64,000 nucleotides of DNA, from the NCBI RefSeq assembly GCF_023283945.1, contig NZ_JAKIKW010000002.1:124001-188000 (forward strand), read 5' to 3'. Position numbers and translations under genes: made by a program. This document shows, piece by piece, positions 9,222-18,174 of this stretch. Source of the stretch: Shewanella gelidimarina. GTDB taxonomy: Bacteria; Pseudomonadota; Gammaproteobacteria; Enterobacterales; Shewanellaceae. Numbering within the stretch: the first letter of the stretch is position 1; each line of letters starts with the position of its first letter. The notes under the pieces are model-generated. The model did not search any database. It was not told the DNA's origin and saw only the letters and a list, made by a program, of their open reading frames with translations.

Positions 9222-10406
9222 TTACGCATCTCGTGGCAATCCTTTCTCTACCGTCCGAATGACCCGCTGTGTTTTACGGTTTAATAGGCGCTGTTTGTTT
9301 GCTTGTTGCTCGAGTGCCCAGTCAATATGTTCTGCTACCATCTCATCGACTTCATCTGATAATTTACGGGCTTCAAGTGCCGATATAATAGAGGGCTCGG
9401 AAGGCGCATTCCCGAGGGCGATAGCGATATTTCTAAGCCAGCGTTTATGGCCAATGCGGCGGATGGGGCTGCCCTCAGTCAATTTAAGGAACTCAGCTTC
9501 AGTCCATGCAAACAACGCCAGTAGTTGAGGCTGCTTAAGCGGGGTACGGGTGTGAAAGTCAGTCTCATTTGTAAGTGGCGCTTTACCATTAACCGGACAA
9601 ACGAGTTGGCAATCATCACAACCGTAAATTCGATTGCCTATGGCCTCACGAAACTCGACTGGAATAGCCCCTTGTAGTTCAATGGTAAGATAGGAGATAC
9701 AGCGGCGCCCATCAACCACATAAGGCTCGACAATGGCGTTAGTCGGGCATGACTTAATGCAGGCGACACAGGTGTTACAGTTCTCGCTTACCGGAATATC
9801 GACAGGCAAAGGCAGGTTGATAAACAACTCACCGAGGAAAAACCAACTACCTGCATCAGCATTGAGCAGTAAGCTGTGCTTACCGGTCCAGCCGAGCCCG
9901 GCTTTATCAGCCAATGGCCTTTCTAATATGGGGGCTGAATCGACAAAAGGACGTGAGTTTGGCTGACTGAAACCCATCTCTTTTAGCTCTGCTTCTATTC
10001 GGTCCCCCAGTTTTTTGAGTCGACTTCTAATCATCTTGTGGTAGTCGCGTCCGCCTGCATAACGAGAGATATAAGCTAAGTTAGGATCGCTAAGGTTAGT
10101 GGCAAAACCGGCCTCTGGCGGCAGGTAATCCATACGGGCAGATATCACTCGCAGGGTTCCTGGGTGTAACTCATGTGGCCGGGCACGCATCATGCCGTGG
10201 TTAGCCATATAGCCCATGTCACCATGGTAGTCGTTGTCTAGCCATTGCTGCAGTTTAGGCTCTTCGGCGGTGAGATCGGTATCGCAAATGCCTAGTTGAG
10301 CAAAACCAAGTTCTCTGCCCCAGGCTTTTATCTGTTCAGCAAGCTTGCGCAGTGCAGCGGGAGTTAACAGAGAGATGGATTCGAGATTATTGACTGAGTT
10401 TGGCAT
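9222..10406 (-). CDS. queG: QueG, epoxyqueuosine reductase
   Basis: Cobalamin- and iron-sulfur-dependent enzyme of 394 residues catalysing the last step of queuosine tRNA modification, reduction of epoxyqueuosine. Hallmarks: 'YHGDMGYMANH' near residue 60, the central 'GLGWTGKHSLLLN' segment, a ferredoxin-like block with 'CNTCVACIKSCP' (first 4Fe-4S set) and 'GCDDCQLVCP' (second set), and the C-terminal HEAT-like tail. Length fits the family. It faces the PAP2 gene divergently and is monocistronic here, unlike genomes where queG sits beside nnrD or tsaE. Confidence 0.95.
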   Translation of the reverse strand: MPNSVNNLESISLLTPAALRKLAEQIKAWGRELGFAQLGICDTDLTAEEPKLQQWLDNDYHGDMGYMANHGMMRARPHELHPGTLRVISARMDYLPPEAGFATNLSDPNLAYISRYAGGRDYHKMIRSRLKKLGDRIEAELKEMGFSQPNSRPFVDSAPILERPLADKAGLGWTGKHSLLLNADAGSWFFLGELFINLPLPVDIPVSENCNTCVACIKSCPTNAIVEPYVVDGRRCISYLTIELQGAIPVEFREAIGNRIYGCDDCQLVCPVNGKAPLTNETDFHTRTPLKQPQLLALFAWTEAEFLKLTEGSPIRRIGHKRWLRNIAIALGNAPSEPSIISALEARKLSDEVDEMVAEHIDWALEQQANKQRLLNRKTQRVIRTVEKGLPRDA

Positions 10407-10619
10407 AGAGATGGAGGCGATGAAGAGAGACAGCTAATAATAGCAGTATTTACTTACAGGCTGTAATCTTCTACGAGAAATAACAAGGCTAGCCTCATCC
10501 GCAACTATATTACCGCTGACTGCTGCATTTCATTTTGCTTGAGACAAGTCTTTGCAATTACTCGTTGGGATCTGTATAACAACGCCGTGTTTAGAGGACT
10601 CATCTCCAAAGGTAACTCA

Positions 10620-11144
10620 ATGAAAAAGATTTTGGTTTGTTTGTTGGTGCTGATGAGCTTTTCAGTATCTGCTAAATCAGATTTAGAGCAATCAGGTGAT
10701 ATTTTGCATCTCCTCATCCCTGTTGCGGCGCTCGGCGGCAGTTTAATCTATGAAGATGACTACGAGGGCGCATGGCAACTGGTGAAGACTGGCGTGGTTT
10801 CTCGTCTTGTTGTTGAAGGGCTTAAATATACGGTAGATAAAGAGCGTCCAGATGGTTCGGGTGATGATTCATTTCCGTCAGGGCACGCTGCCGATACTTT
10901 TGCGGCGGCCACGTTTGTGCAGCAGCGTTATGGTTGGAAGTGGGCTATTCCTGCGTATGTTGGTGCAGCTTATGTTGGCTATACACGGGTTGCAAGCGAT
11001 AAGCATCAGGTCGAAGACGTGTTAGCCGGCGCGGCGATAGGGGTGTTATCGGGCTTATACTTTACTGACCCTTATAAAGGTATTACCATCACGCCAATTG
11101 TAGGTAACGGCAATTATGGCGTGTATATTAGCGGCACTTTCTAG
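10620..11144 (+). CDS. PAP2-family phosphatase, exported
   Basis: Type 2 phosphatidic acid phosphatase-like protein of 174 residues with an N-terminal signal or anchor (about residues 1-18). The three catalytic motifs are present: 'KERP' (motif 1, near residue 75), 'PSGHAAD' (motif 2, with the nucleophile-assisting His) and 'TRVASDKHQVEDV' (motif 3, Arg, His and Asp). This group dephosphorylates lipid phosphates such as undecaprenyl or phosphatidylglycerol phosphate. The frame opens at 10539, but the ATG at 10620 has AAAGG at good spacing and yields a signal peptide. It may be co-transcribed with the small gene that follows 32 nt later. Confidence 0.85.
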   Translation: MKKILVCLLVLMSFSVSAKSDLEQSGDILHLLIPVAALGGSLIYEDDYEGAWQLVKTGVVSRLVVEGLKYTVDKERPDGSGDDSFPSGHAADTFAAATFVQQRYGWKWAIPAYVGAAYVGYTRVASDKHQVEDVLAGAAIGVLSGLYFTDPYKGITITPIVGNGNYGVYISGTF

Positions 11145-11176
11145 GCCGTATTGTAAATTGTAATAGAGATTAAAAA

Positions 11177-11614
11177 ATGACTGAATTAAACGCTGAATAT
11201 CGAGCTCGTGCTGAGCTGGTGGCATTAAACGTGTGCAATACCGTTATGCCAATGAATCAGATCCCAGAGAGCTTGTTAGAAGCCTATGCCAACCTTTGTA
11301 ATGAGTTGATTGAAGATACCGATCTTAAGTTCAATAGTGGCTGGAACGCATTACCCGCGAGTGCCAGAGCGCTATTGCCGCAAGAAGATTTTCACGGTTT
11401 TTATATTGCTAATGCTTGGTTTCAATTGAGCCGCGTAGCACAAGATATTGCCGACATGGCCGACTCAGATGATGAGATCGCCGAGAAAGAATACAACGGT
11501 ATTTTCACCCGTTTATCAGATGCGTCGCTAAAAGAGAGTGTACGTAAGCTGAAAAAAGCCCGTACCGATCGCTCAATGCTTAACAGCATTAAAGCGGTTA
11601 TCGACGGTAAGTAA
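11177..11614 (+). CDS. Conserved hypothetical protein
   Basis: A soluble acidic protein of 145 residues with no signal peptide or membrane segment; I do not recognise a family. It looks all-alpha, with a Lys/Arg-rich C-terminal helix ('SVRKLKKARTDRSMLNSI'). It follows the PAP2 gene by 32 nt on the same strand and ends just before a strong terminator, so the two may share a transcript. No function is proposed. Confidence 0.7.
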   Translation: MTELNAEYRARAELVALNVCNTVMPMNQIPESLLEAYANLCNELIEDTDLKFNSGWNALPASARALLPQEDFHGFYIANAWFQLSRVAQDIADMADSDDEIAEKEYNGIFTRLSDASLKESVRKLKKARTDRSMLNSIKAVIDGK

Positions 11615-11646
11615 ATACTTTCGTTTGCGGCAAATGGGTTAAAGAC

Positions 11647-11682
11647 AAAGGCTATGGGAACACGAGACCATAGCCTTTTTTG
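11647..11682 (+). terminator. Terminator after the 11.2 kb hypothetical gene
   Basis: Arms GGCTATGG (11650-11657) and CCATAGCC (11668-11675) with a 10-nt loop, preceded by AAA and followed by six T. Confidence 0.9.
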
Positions 11683-11732
11683 TGTCTGGAATTTATTGCC
11701 TCTAACGATCTGTCGTTATGTGTTTTTCTCAA

Positions 11733-12476
11733 TTAGAAAAGTAAGAGGTACAGCCCTGCTACTAGGCAAGAGACGCTAATGCCAAGGTTGAGTGCTTTGG
11801 GCCAAGGAAGGACCTTTTCCAGTAGAACTAGAATTGACAGCGCTAAAATCCAGCCGATATGCATCACGCCAACAATTAGCAGTAGCGCCATTAATAGCCA
11901 ACAACAACCAACACAATATTGGCCATGCTTGAGCCCCATGCTAATGGCACCGAGTTTGCCCTCTTGCCACTGGGACATTAAAAAATTGAGCGGTGAACGG
12001 CAGTAATGTAAGCAGCGCTGTTTTAATGGCGAGACCTGATATAGACCAATAGCAAGCAGCAAAATACCACTGGCAATATCATTGCTGCTTTGCATCATGG
12101 GGGTCATTAAGGAGTACTGATGAAGTTGCCATTGGATTAGAGTGATCACCAGACTGTATAAACTCCATAAAAGCAGATAGCCCAATATAAACAAGTTAGA
12201 CGAGACAAACTCGGCCGATCGTTGTTGGCGCGTACGACTTATTTTGGCGAACAGTAAAATCATCGGCGTGGCCGAGGGCATCATCATGCCAACCATCATC
12301 ACCGCCCACATCATAAAAACCAACGCCAGTTCATTAATATGCCAATGGCTAGACATGACCATGGTCATGCCAAATAGCATGTAATACCAACTTAGCCCAA
12401 CGAGCAGGACAATACTCAGCCAAGTTATGGGAGAGTGTAATTGTTGAGTGCGGCAAGCTGCGCTAATTATGCTCAA
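11733..12476 (-). CDS. DUF2182 integral membrane protein
   Basis: A protein of 247 residues with about six membrane helices. The Met- and His-rich stretches in the first half ('MVMSSHWHINELALVFMMW', 'MMVGMMMPSATPM') are the signature of the DUF2182 family, described as predicted metal-binding membrane proteins. A second set of Cys/His lies around 'KHGQYCVGCCW'. The gene lies 34 nt downstream of the DUF1326 gene on the same strand, a pairing I know from other proteobacteria. Metal (perhaps copper) handling is inferred from the Met/His/Cys pattern; no function is established here. Confidence 0.8.
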   Translation of the reverse strand: MSIISAACRTQQLHSPITWLSIVLLVGLSWYYMLFGMTMVMSSHWHINELALVFMMWAVMMVGMMMPSATPMILLFAKISRTRQQRSAEFVSSNLFILGYLLLWSLYSLVITLIQWQLHQYSLMTPMMQSSNDIASGILLLAIGLYQVSPLKQRCLHYCRSPLNFLMSQWQEGKLGAISMGLKHGQYCVGCCWLLMALLLIVGVMHIGWILALSILVLLEKVLPWPKALNLGISVSCLVAGLYLLLF

Positions 12477-12510
12477 AACGTCAGATTAGCACTGTTGCCA
12501 GAGGTTTGCG

Positions 12511-13131
12511 TTAGCCGTTGGGCCATTGTACATTCGCCTTAGCCGCAAACTTACCAGCATGGTCAAAACTGAAAGCATCATGTTTGAGCCACATGCTTTC
12601 GGTGGTGCCAATACGGCCGTCATTCCAAATAAAACCGCCATCAGGAAAGCCAATATGCACATGTTGTTCTTCGCCTGTCACCGGATTAATTAGTGGTTTT
12701 TGTTGAACCCCCACCACGCCTTCAATATCGAACGAGGCCGTTTTCTCACTGGTATCCATATTGATTTTTGCCAGAACGGGGCCATGAAAACTGCTAAACG
12801 TTGCCGCTAATGCCTCTAAAGGCATTCCGCCTGCTTGGCCGGTGAATACGGTTGCTAACGCAGTCACTTGCTCTTCGCTGGCACTCGAATCAATAAACAA
12901 AATACAGCTGCCATTGCCCTCATGGATTGCTCCTGGCCATTTAATCGCGAGTATTATTTTTAAGCCATCAAATTTCACATCGTTAAAGTGGCCATCATTG
13001 ACCTTGAAACCCAGTAAAGCCTCGCAAGTACCAAAATCGGGGAAGCCTGCAAATTGGCAGCCACAACCATGATTACAGTTGCAGGTTTCAATTTGGTGCA
13101 TATTCAATGACCAGTTATTATTAACACTCAT
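12511..13131 (-). CDS. DUF1326 protein with a Cys-rich N-terminal motif
   Basis: A soluble protein of about 206 residues of the DUF1326 family. Near the N-terminus is a dense cysteine cluster 'ETCNCNHGCGCQF', the family's most conserved feature and a plausible metal or cluster site; the remainder is predicted beta-rich. There is no signal peptide. The frame opens at 13149 (first Met), but the ATG at 13131 starts closer to the conserved 'NWSLN' region; the choice is uncertain. It precedes the DUF2182 gene by 34 nt and probably forms an operon with it. The biochemical role is unknown. Confidence 0.8.
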   Translation of the reverse strand: MSVNNNWSLNMHQIETCNCNHGCGCQFAGFPDFGTCEALLGFKVNDGHFNDVKFDGLKIILAIKWPGAIHEGNGSCILFIDSSASEEQVTALATVFTGQAGGMPLEALAATFSSFHGPVLAKINMDTSEKTASFDIEGVVGVQQKPLINPVTGEEQHVHIGFPDGGFIWNDGRIGTTESMWLKHDAFSFDHAGKFAAKANVQWPNG

Positions 13132-13149
13132 AATGGCTGTCCAAATCAT

Positions 13150-13526
13150 GAAAAGGTGCGTTTAAGTATAGTCTTGTGGCTTTGAGGAATAGGGTGTTGG
13201 CAAGGGGGAAATGTCGGTAAATAGTCTCTGGTATTCGCGCCAATTTTCAAACTGTTGTTTTTATTGTTATGTTCTTAAAAGCATATATCAGAAAGGGGTT
13301 AACAGTTTTCTGTCAGTCATAAAAAGTCTAATAACGGACGAGAAGTTTAGGAATAAATATAACGATCATTGAGAGTGGAAGTAACCGATAAGGACTTATT
13401 CCTATAGTCACATGATGCGAATGAACGTAAGTGAATACTCTATATACATGGGTGAAAACCAACCTCGTTATAGAAAATATCATTTGCAATAACGAGGCGG
13501 AACAGACGTTTTTATTAATATGGCCG
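13150..13526. other. Intergenic region with a hairpin near its right end
   Basis: No gene seen. It separates the DUF1326 gene from the lipoprotein gene, both on the minus strand, so it should hold the promoter of the DUF1326/DUF2182 pair and the end of the lipoprotein transcript. Inverted arms CCTCGTTAT (13463-13471) and ATAACGAGG (13489-13497) form a 9-bp hairpin with a weak T-tract on the minus strand, a possible terminator for the lipoprotein gene. Confidence 0.5.
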
Positions 13527-14219
13527 TTAGAGTGTCGTTGTAGACTCAGCCATTTGTGTTTGCGCCTTTTCTTGAATTTGTGCTTTTAGCGCGGGGTCTG
13601 AAAGAATCTGTAATAATTGGTCGTGATAAGCGCGAAGGACGTTGTTTTGAGGTGACTCATTGGCTTCTTCCTCAATCACATCTCTTTCTTGAGTGTTGTG
13701 TTGATACGTTAAGCCGTTATCCTTATCAAATAAGTACGTATCAACATTGGTATCAAAATTAAATGATGAAACCCAGTTTAAATTGATGCTGAAGAACCAC
13801 TCTTGCAAGTCGAGAACTAAAAGATGTTGTGACCCTTGCTCTGTTAACGTATAGCTCGCTATGGTTTCTGTCGGTATTGTTTTGAAATCAGCAGGTTTTA
13901 CTTGCCATCCCTTTTCCGTTAACCCTTTTACGATTCTTTTTTGTAGCCACTGACTTAAGGTTAACGACTTATCGTCTTTTTCCGTTGCCAAGATGGTATC
14001 TACATCCCAATCAACTGGAATACCAAAGGTTGCATGTACGCGACCAACGAAAGTTTCGGGTTTACCTTCTTTAACCTTTTTACGGTTATCAATAACACTG
14101 ATAAGAATGGGGGCAGCGTTATTATATTCAGGGGTAGGTGTTTGTTCTTGCAAAGCAATGGGAGAAACGCAGCCTGATAACGTTAATATGGCAAATGCCA
14201 CTAATAAAATTTTGTACAT
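13527..14219 (-). CDS. Putative lipoprotein, unknown function
   Basis: A protein of about 230 residues beginning with a lipoprotein signal 'AILTLSGCVS' (lipobox LSGC), so it is probably lipidated at that cysteine and anchored in the envelope. The mature part holds 'APILISVIDNRKKVKEGK' and a beta/alpha arrangement reminiscent of other small outer-membrane lipoproteins, but I cannot name a family. The open frame starts at 14237; the ATG at 14219 is preferred because AAGGA precedes it and it gives a shorter, typical signal peptide. It stands alone. Confidence 0.7.
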   Translation of the reverse strand: MYKILLVAFAILTLSGCVSPIALQEQTPTPEYNNAAPILISVIDNRKKVKEGKPETFVGRVHATFGIPVDWDVDTILATEKDDKSLTLSQWLQKRIVKGLTEKGWQVKPADFKTIPTETIASYTLTEQGSQHLLVLDLQEWFFSINLNWVSSFNFDTNVDTYLFDKDNGLTYQHNTQERDVIEEEANESPQNNVLRAYHDQLLQILSDPALKAQIQEKAQTQMAESTTTL

Positions 14220-14552
14220 TGTAAGTCCTTTTTTCATTTGTAATTAATTTGTTGTAACGGCGCTGATTATATATAACAAAATACTAATAACTCAATTGTA
14301 TTAGTACTTTATTGTGGTTTCTATCTCGCTTAGATGTGAATGAACGGCCGTATGTACGGATATTGCAGAGGCTTACGACTAACCTTGGCCGTAGGCCGTA
14401 CCTTTATTCGCAATTAAATCTGCAAGTGTATCCTCTAATTTAAAAACAAAAAAAAGCTGCCAGTAAATACTGACAGCTTTTTTAGCGTAAATTCTTAGTG
14501 CTAGTTGTGAACTTAGCCTCTAACCGCTGAGATCAATCGCTCACAACTGAAA
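14220..14552. other. Intergenic region upstream of the lipoprotein gene
   Basis: No gene seen. It contains the lipoprotein gene's promoter region, a very AT-rich stretch around 14260-14310, and the terminator of maeA at 14449-14484. Confidence 0.5.
14449..14484. terminator. Terminator downstream of maeA
   Basis: An 11-bp stem with one mismatch (AGCTGCCAGTA / TACTGACAGCT) and a 2-nt loop, flanked by an A-run on one side and a T-run on the other. It can act in both directions; the natural user is maeA on the minus strand. Confidence 0.88.
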
Positions 14553-16241
14553 TTAGAACGAAGTTCGCTTATAACGGCGATACTCAGCTGTCCAAAAGTT
14601 ATCTTCGATTGCTTGAGTCAATAACTCATCGCTGCTCGGCAGTGCATGACCCTCTTCAACTGCCACTTTAGCGACAGCAAAAGCGATATGTTTACTGACG
14701 CTATGGATATCTTCAAGCTTCGGTAGTAAAGAGCCTTCACCATTAATTGCAAGAGGTGAGCACTCGGCTAATGCACGGCTAGACGCCATTAGCATTGCGT
14801 CACTGACGCGGGCTGCACCAGCAGCTAACACACCAAGGCCGATGCCAGGAAAGATATAACTGTTATTGCACTGGGCTATTTCATAGGTAATGTCATCAAT
14901 CACAACAGGCTCAAAGGGGCTACCTGTTGCAACTAATGCTTGGCCGTTTGTCCAATGCAAAATATCTTTTGGTGTGGCCTCTACGCGGCTTGTAGGGTTC
15001 GACAGCGGGAACACAATTGGGCGTTTACAATGGCTATGCATCGCCTTGATGATCTCTTCACTGAATAATCCTGGTGAGCCAGAGACACCAATCAACACGG
15101 TTGGCCTAGCGTTACTGACGACATCGAGTAGGGATATGTTGTCGCTGAAATTATTCCAGCTCTCTACATCACTACATTGTTGCGCTAGTTTTTGTTGAAA
15201 AGGCAGTAAGTTCGGCATGTTTGACTGTAACAAACCCCAACGGTCAACCATGAATACTCGTTGGCGTGCTTGGGTCTCGCTAATGCCTTCAGATACCATT
15301 TGCGCCACAATAGCTTCGGCAATACCACAACCTGCAGAGCCCGCACCTAAGAAGGTGATTCGTTGCTTACAAAGCTGAGTGCCAGCCGCTTTACAGGCTG
15401 CGAGTAGTGAACCTACAGTAACAGCAGCAGTGCCTTGAATATCATCATTGAAGCAGCAGTATTGATCTTTGTAACGCTCAAGCAATGGCATGGCGTTCTT
15501 TTGCGCAAAATCTTCAAATTGAATCAGTGCATCTGGCCAGCGGCGGCTAACCGCTTGCATAAAGGCTTCGACAAACTCTTTGTATTCTTCGCCGCCAATG
15601 CGTTGGTTACGCCAACCCATGTACATAGGGTCTTCAAGTAGATGTGGATTATCGGTACCGACATCAAGCGTGATTGGCAAAGTATAAGCGGGGCTAATAC
15701 CACCACAGCTGGTGTAGAGCGAAAGCTTACCAATCGGGATCCCCATGCCACCAATACCTTGGTCGCCAAGACCTAGAATACGTTCACCGTCGGTGACTAC
15801 GATGATTTTTACTTTTTGGCGAGTCGAGTTATTTAAGATGTCGTCGATACGATCTTTGTTCGGGTAAGAGATAAACAGCCCGCGGTTACGACGATAATCT
15901 TTTGAGAAACGCTCACATGCCATACCGACAGTAGGGGTATAGATAATAGGCATCATCTCAGAAATGTGGTTTTGCACTAAACGATGATAGAGCGTTTCGT
16001 TAGTATCTTGAATGTTCCTAAGATAGATGTGTTTGTCTAAATCATTAGAAAAATTCTTATACTGATCATAGGCGCGTGATGCTTGCTCTTCGATTGTCTC
16101 AATCACATGCGGCAATAGGCCTTCAAGATTGAAAAAAATACGTTCTTCGTCGGAAAATGCGCTGCCTTTGTTAATCAAAGGTGCTTCAAGAATGGCAGGA
16201 CCGGCAAAAGGAAGATAGAGCGGGCGTTTGTTATCGTCCAT
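14553..16241 (-). CDS. maeA: MaeA (SfcA), NAD-dependent malic enzyme
   Basis: Malic enzyme of 562 residues (E. coli MaeA has 565) that oxidatively decarboxylates malate to pyruvate with NAD. Hallmarks: '[16 protein letters not shown]' with the catalytic Tyr, '[16 protein letters not shown]' with the catalytic Lys, '[12 protein letters not shown]' with a metal-binding Asp, and the dinucleotide loop '[12 protein letters not shown]'. It is monocistronic, with its own terminator. It links the TCA cycle to pyruvate, useful for a bacterium living on organic acids. Confidence 0.97.
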   Translation of the reverse strand: MDDNKRPLYLPFAGPAILEAPLINKGSAFSDEERIFFNLEGLLPHVIETIEEQASRAYDQYKNFSNDLDKHIYLRNIQDTNETLYHRLVQNHISEMMPIIYTPTVGMACERFSKDYRRNRGLFISYPNKDRIDDILNNSTRQKVKIIVVTDGERILGLGDQGIGGMGIPIGKLSLYTSCGGISPAYTLPITLDVGTDNPHLLEDPMYMGWRNQRIGGEEYKEFVEAFMQAVSRRWPDALIQFEDFAQKNAMPLLERYKDQYCCFNDDIQGTAAVTVGSLLAACKAAGTQLCKQRITFLGAGSAGCGIAEAIVAQMVSEGISETQARQRVFMVDRWGLLQSNMPNLLPFQQKLAQQCSDVESWNNFSDNISLLDVVSNARPTVLIGVSGSPGLFSEEIIKAMHSHCKRPIVFPLSNPTSRVEATPKDILHWTNGQALVATGSPFEPVVIDDITYEIAQCNNSYIFPGIGLGVLAAGAARVSDAMLMASSRALAECSPLAINGEGSLLPKLEDIHSVSKHIAFAVAKVAVEEGHALPSSDELLTQAIEDNFWTAEYRRYKRTSF

Positions 16242-16392
16242 TAGAAACCTTTTCTCTGTTTTTGTTAGTTTAAGGAGGTGATGTTAATCACGGAAGATTA
16301 ACACAAACCGTGATCTTTGTTGCGTTTTGTCTGCCGATAAGATGAATTTTTTAATCAGAGAATATTGTTCAGTAGTGGACTTTTTCAGGTAC

Positions 16393-16420
16393 AAAAAAGC
16401 ACAGCAAATGCTGTGCTTTA
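16393..16420 (-). terminator. Terminator after yehS
   Basis: Arms AAAGCACAGCA (16396-16406) and TGCTGTGCTTT (16409-16419) form an 11-bp stem. On the minus strand it is followed by a run of T, so it ends yehS transcription. Confidence 0.88.
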
Positions 16421-16441
16421 TTCCTTAACTCAAACTAAAGC

Positions 16442-16924
16442 CTAAGCTTCAGTTTCAGCGGGTTTTGGACGATGCTTCAGGGATAAACCCATTAGGAAGT
16501 TTCGTAAAACCTGATCGCCGCACGCTTTATAGTGCTTGTGGCCAGGTTTTCTAAACAGTGCGCCAAGTTCCGATTTAGACATATTAAATTCGGCTAGCGT
16601 CAGAGCTTCAATAATATCGTCTTCACGCAATTCAAAAGCAACTCTTAACTTCTTAAAGATAAGGTTGTTTGTTAGCTGTGATAATGGCTCTGGTATTTCA
16701 GCACCAGGCTTTAGTCCGCGCTTATAGATCACAAATCCATCAAGGAACATACACATGGTTTTGTCGTTACAAGGCTGATAGCCCTCTTCAGACTCTTTTT
16801 TCAACATGTTGATGATTTCTTCTTGATTGATTTCGTGATTAGCTTTAGCAAAAATGCGTAGCATTTTTGCATTGCTTAAATCAAGGATGTAGCGGACTTT
16901 ACGTATAATATCGTTGTTAATCAT
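16442..16924 (-). CDS. yehS: YehS, DUF1456 protein
   Basis: A protein of 160 residues with two copies of the DUF1456 helical repeat. The first contains 'DIIRKVRYILDLSNAKMLRIF', here split around the Asp-Leu, and the second 'NLIFKKLRVAFELREDDI', each followed by a short 'KxE' segment and 'NFLMGL' / 'MFLDGF' endings. It corresponds to E. coli YehS, whose function is unknown. Soluble and cytoplasmic by composition. Transcribed alone, with its own terminator. Confidence 0.88.
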   Translation of the reverse strand: MINNDIIRKVRYILDLSNAKMLRIFAKANHEINQEEIINMLKKESEEGYQPCNDKTMCMFLDGFVIYKRGLKPGAEIPEPLSQLTNNLIFKKLRVAFELREDDIIEALTLAEFNMSKSELGALFRKPGHKHYKACGDQVLRNFLMGLSLKHRPKPAETEA

Positions 16925-17001
16925 ATTTGTATTTTCTTTATGCTATTTGACTGCGCGGCTGCGTAATCATCGGTGCGTATTATAGCAGAATCGTTTGGTA
17001 T

Positions 17002-18159
17002 TTACTTTGCTGCTAGCAAAGTTGCTGTGATTGCTTCTTTTCCTGCTTGGTATAATTTGGCTACGGGTCTGTCTTCTAACGCCACCAGTTTACTGTTAAT
17101 ACTATTGCGGATCTTATCGTGCAGCCCAAAAGTGCGATTGATATCTTGCAGATCCCAAGAGGTATTTTCTAAAATGACCACGTTGACGTTCGACTGTGGG
17201 TAATAGAGTGCAAGGCTGACATAGCCAGGAAGGTAACCACTATGACTATATTCAGTTATGCCGTTGATATTACTGATTTGCGTGCCATAGCCATAGCCCA
17301 ATGCTCCCCAACGATGTTCTCGGGTGCTATGGGAAGTCGTCATCTCTAGTAGGCTTTGTTCACTAATAAGCTGGCCTGTGAATAGCGCATATTGAAAATG
17401 ACTATAGGCATCGGCTGACGCCATCATGCCACCAGCGGTGAGCAGCTGCTGATTAATCTCGACATCAGAGGCGGCATAACTTGAGGTGTCATTGCCGTCT
17501 TGCTGCTGATGCCTTGTTTCTTCTTGGCCAAGTAACAGTAGTGGGGATGTCTTTTTGATGGTTGATGTTTTGCCTAAGTGCGCACTCAGTCCGCCCAATC
17601 CTGCCAGCAGGTTGAATGCGTTGATTTGTTCTGTAATGGGTTGTTGATTGACGGTCTCAAGTAGTTGTCCAAGTAGGGCATAACCATAGTTTGAGTACTT
17701 AAACTGACTGCCAGGCTCAAACAACGGCGGCTTACCTGCTTCAACGAGCCCAGAGGTATTACTGAGTAAATGCGAGATGGTTACGCTGTCAGGGATATTG
17801 TCGGGACTCTTTTGTGATGGCTGCGTTCCCAGATAATGATTAACCGATTGATCTAACGCTAGCTTGCCATCATCAACGGCTTTAAGCACTAGCGTGGCGG
17901 TGATCTGTTTAGATAGCGAGGCGATAATAAATTCAGATTTCAGACTGACATTATCACCGGAGATATAGGTAAACAGCGGTTGGTTGTTGCGTTTCACCAT
18001 AATGATCCCGTTAAACGGCCGCTCATTTTGGGTAATGATTGTGGGTAGTTGTTTGGCTATATCACTGTTGGCTATGCGGTTGGCACTGGCTTTATTCGCA
18101 GCCCATAAGCAAAGAGTGAGCAATATAACACTCAGAATTGTTTTCGTTAAAAAATGCAT
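17002..18159 (-). CDS. Beta-lactamase-family serine hydrolase, exported
   Basis: A protein of 385 residues of the class C beta-lactamase/esterase fold (Pfam Beta-lactamase), with a signal peptide (about residues 1-26). The catalytic residues are visible as 'IASLSKQIT' (SxxK), 'YSNYGYALLG' (YxN) and 'HSGYLPGY' in place of KTG. That last motif is typical of esterases and peptidases in this family rather than true beta-lactamases, so antibiotic resistance is not implied. It lies 15 nt downstream of the NRAMP-like gene and is probably co-transcribed with it. Confidence 0.82.
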   Translation of the reverse strand: MHFLTKTILSVILLTLCLWAANKASANRIANSDIAKQLPTIITQNERPFNGIIMVKRNNQPLFTYISGDNVSLKSEFIIASLSKQITATLVLKAVDDGKLALDQSVNHYLGTQPSQKSPDNIPDSVTISHLLSNTSGLVEAGKPPLFEPGSQFKYSNYGYALLGQLLETVNQQPITEQINAFNLLAGLGGLSAHLGKTSTIKKTSPLLLLGQEETRHQQQDGNDTSSYAASDVEINQQLLTAGGMMASADAYSHFQYALFTGQLISEQSLLEMTTSHSTREHRWGALGYGYGTQISNINGITEYSHSGYLPGYVSLALYYPQSNVNVVILENTSWDLQDINRTFGLHDKIRNSINSKLVALEDRPVAKLYQAGKEAITATLLAAK

Positions 18160-18174
18160 CGCAGGTGTAGTCCG

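Noticed and set aside
17002..18159. Possible antibiotic-resistance beta-lactamase
   Set aside because: The third motif is HSG rather than KTG and the protein resembles the esterase/peptidase side of the family, so resistance is not claimed.
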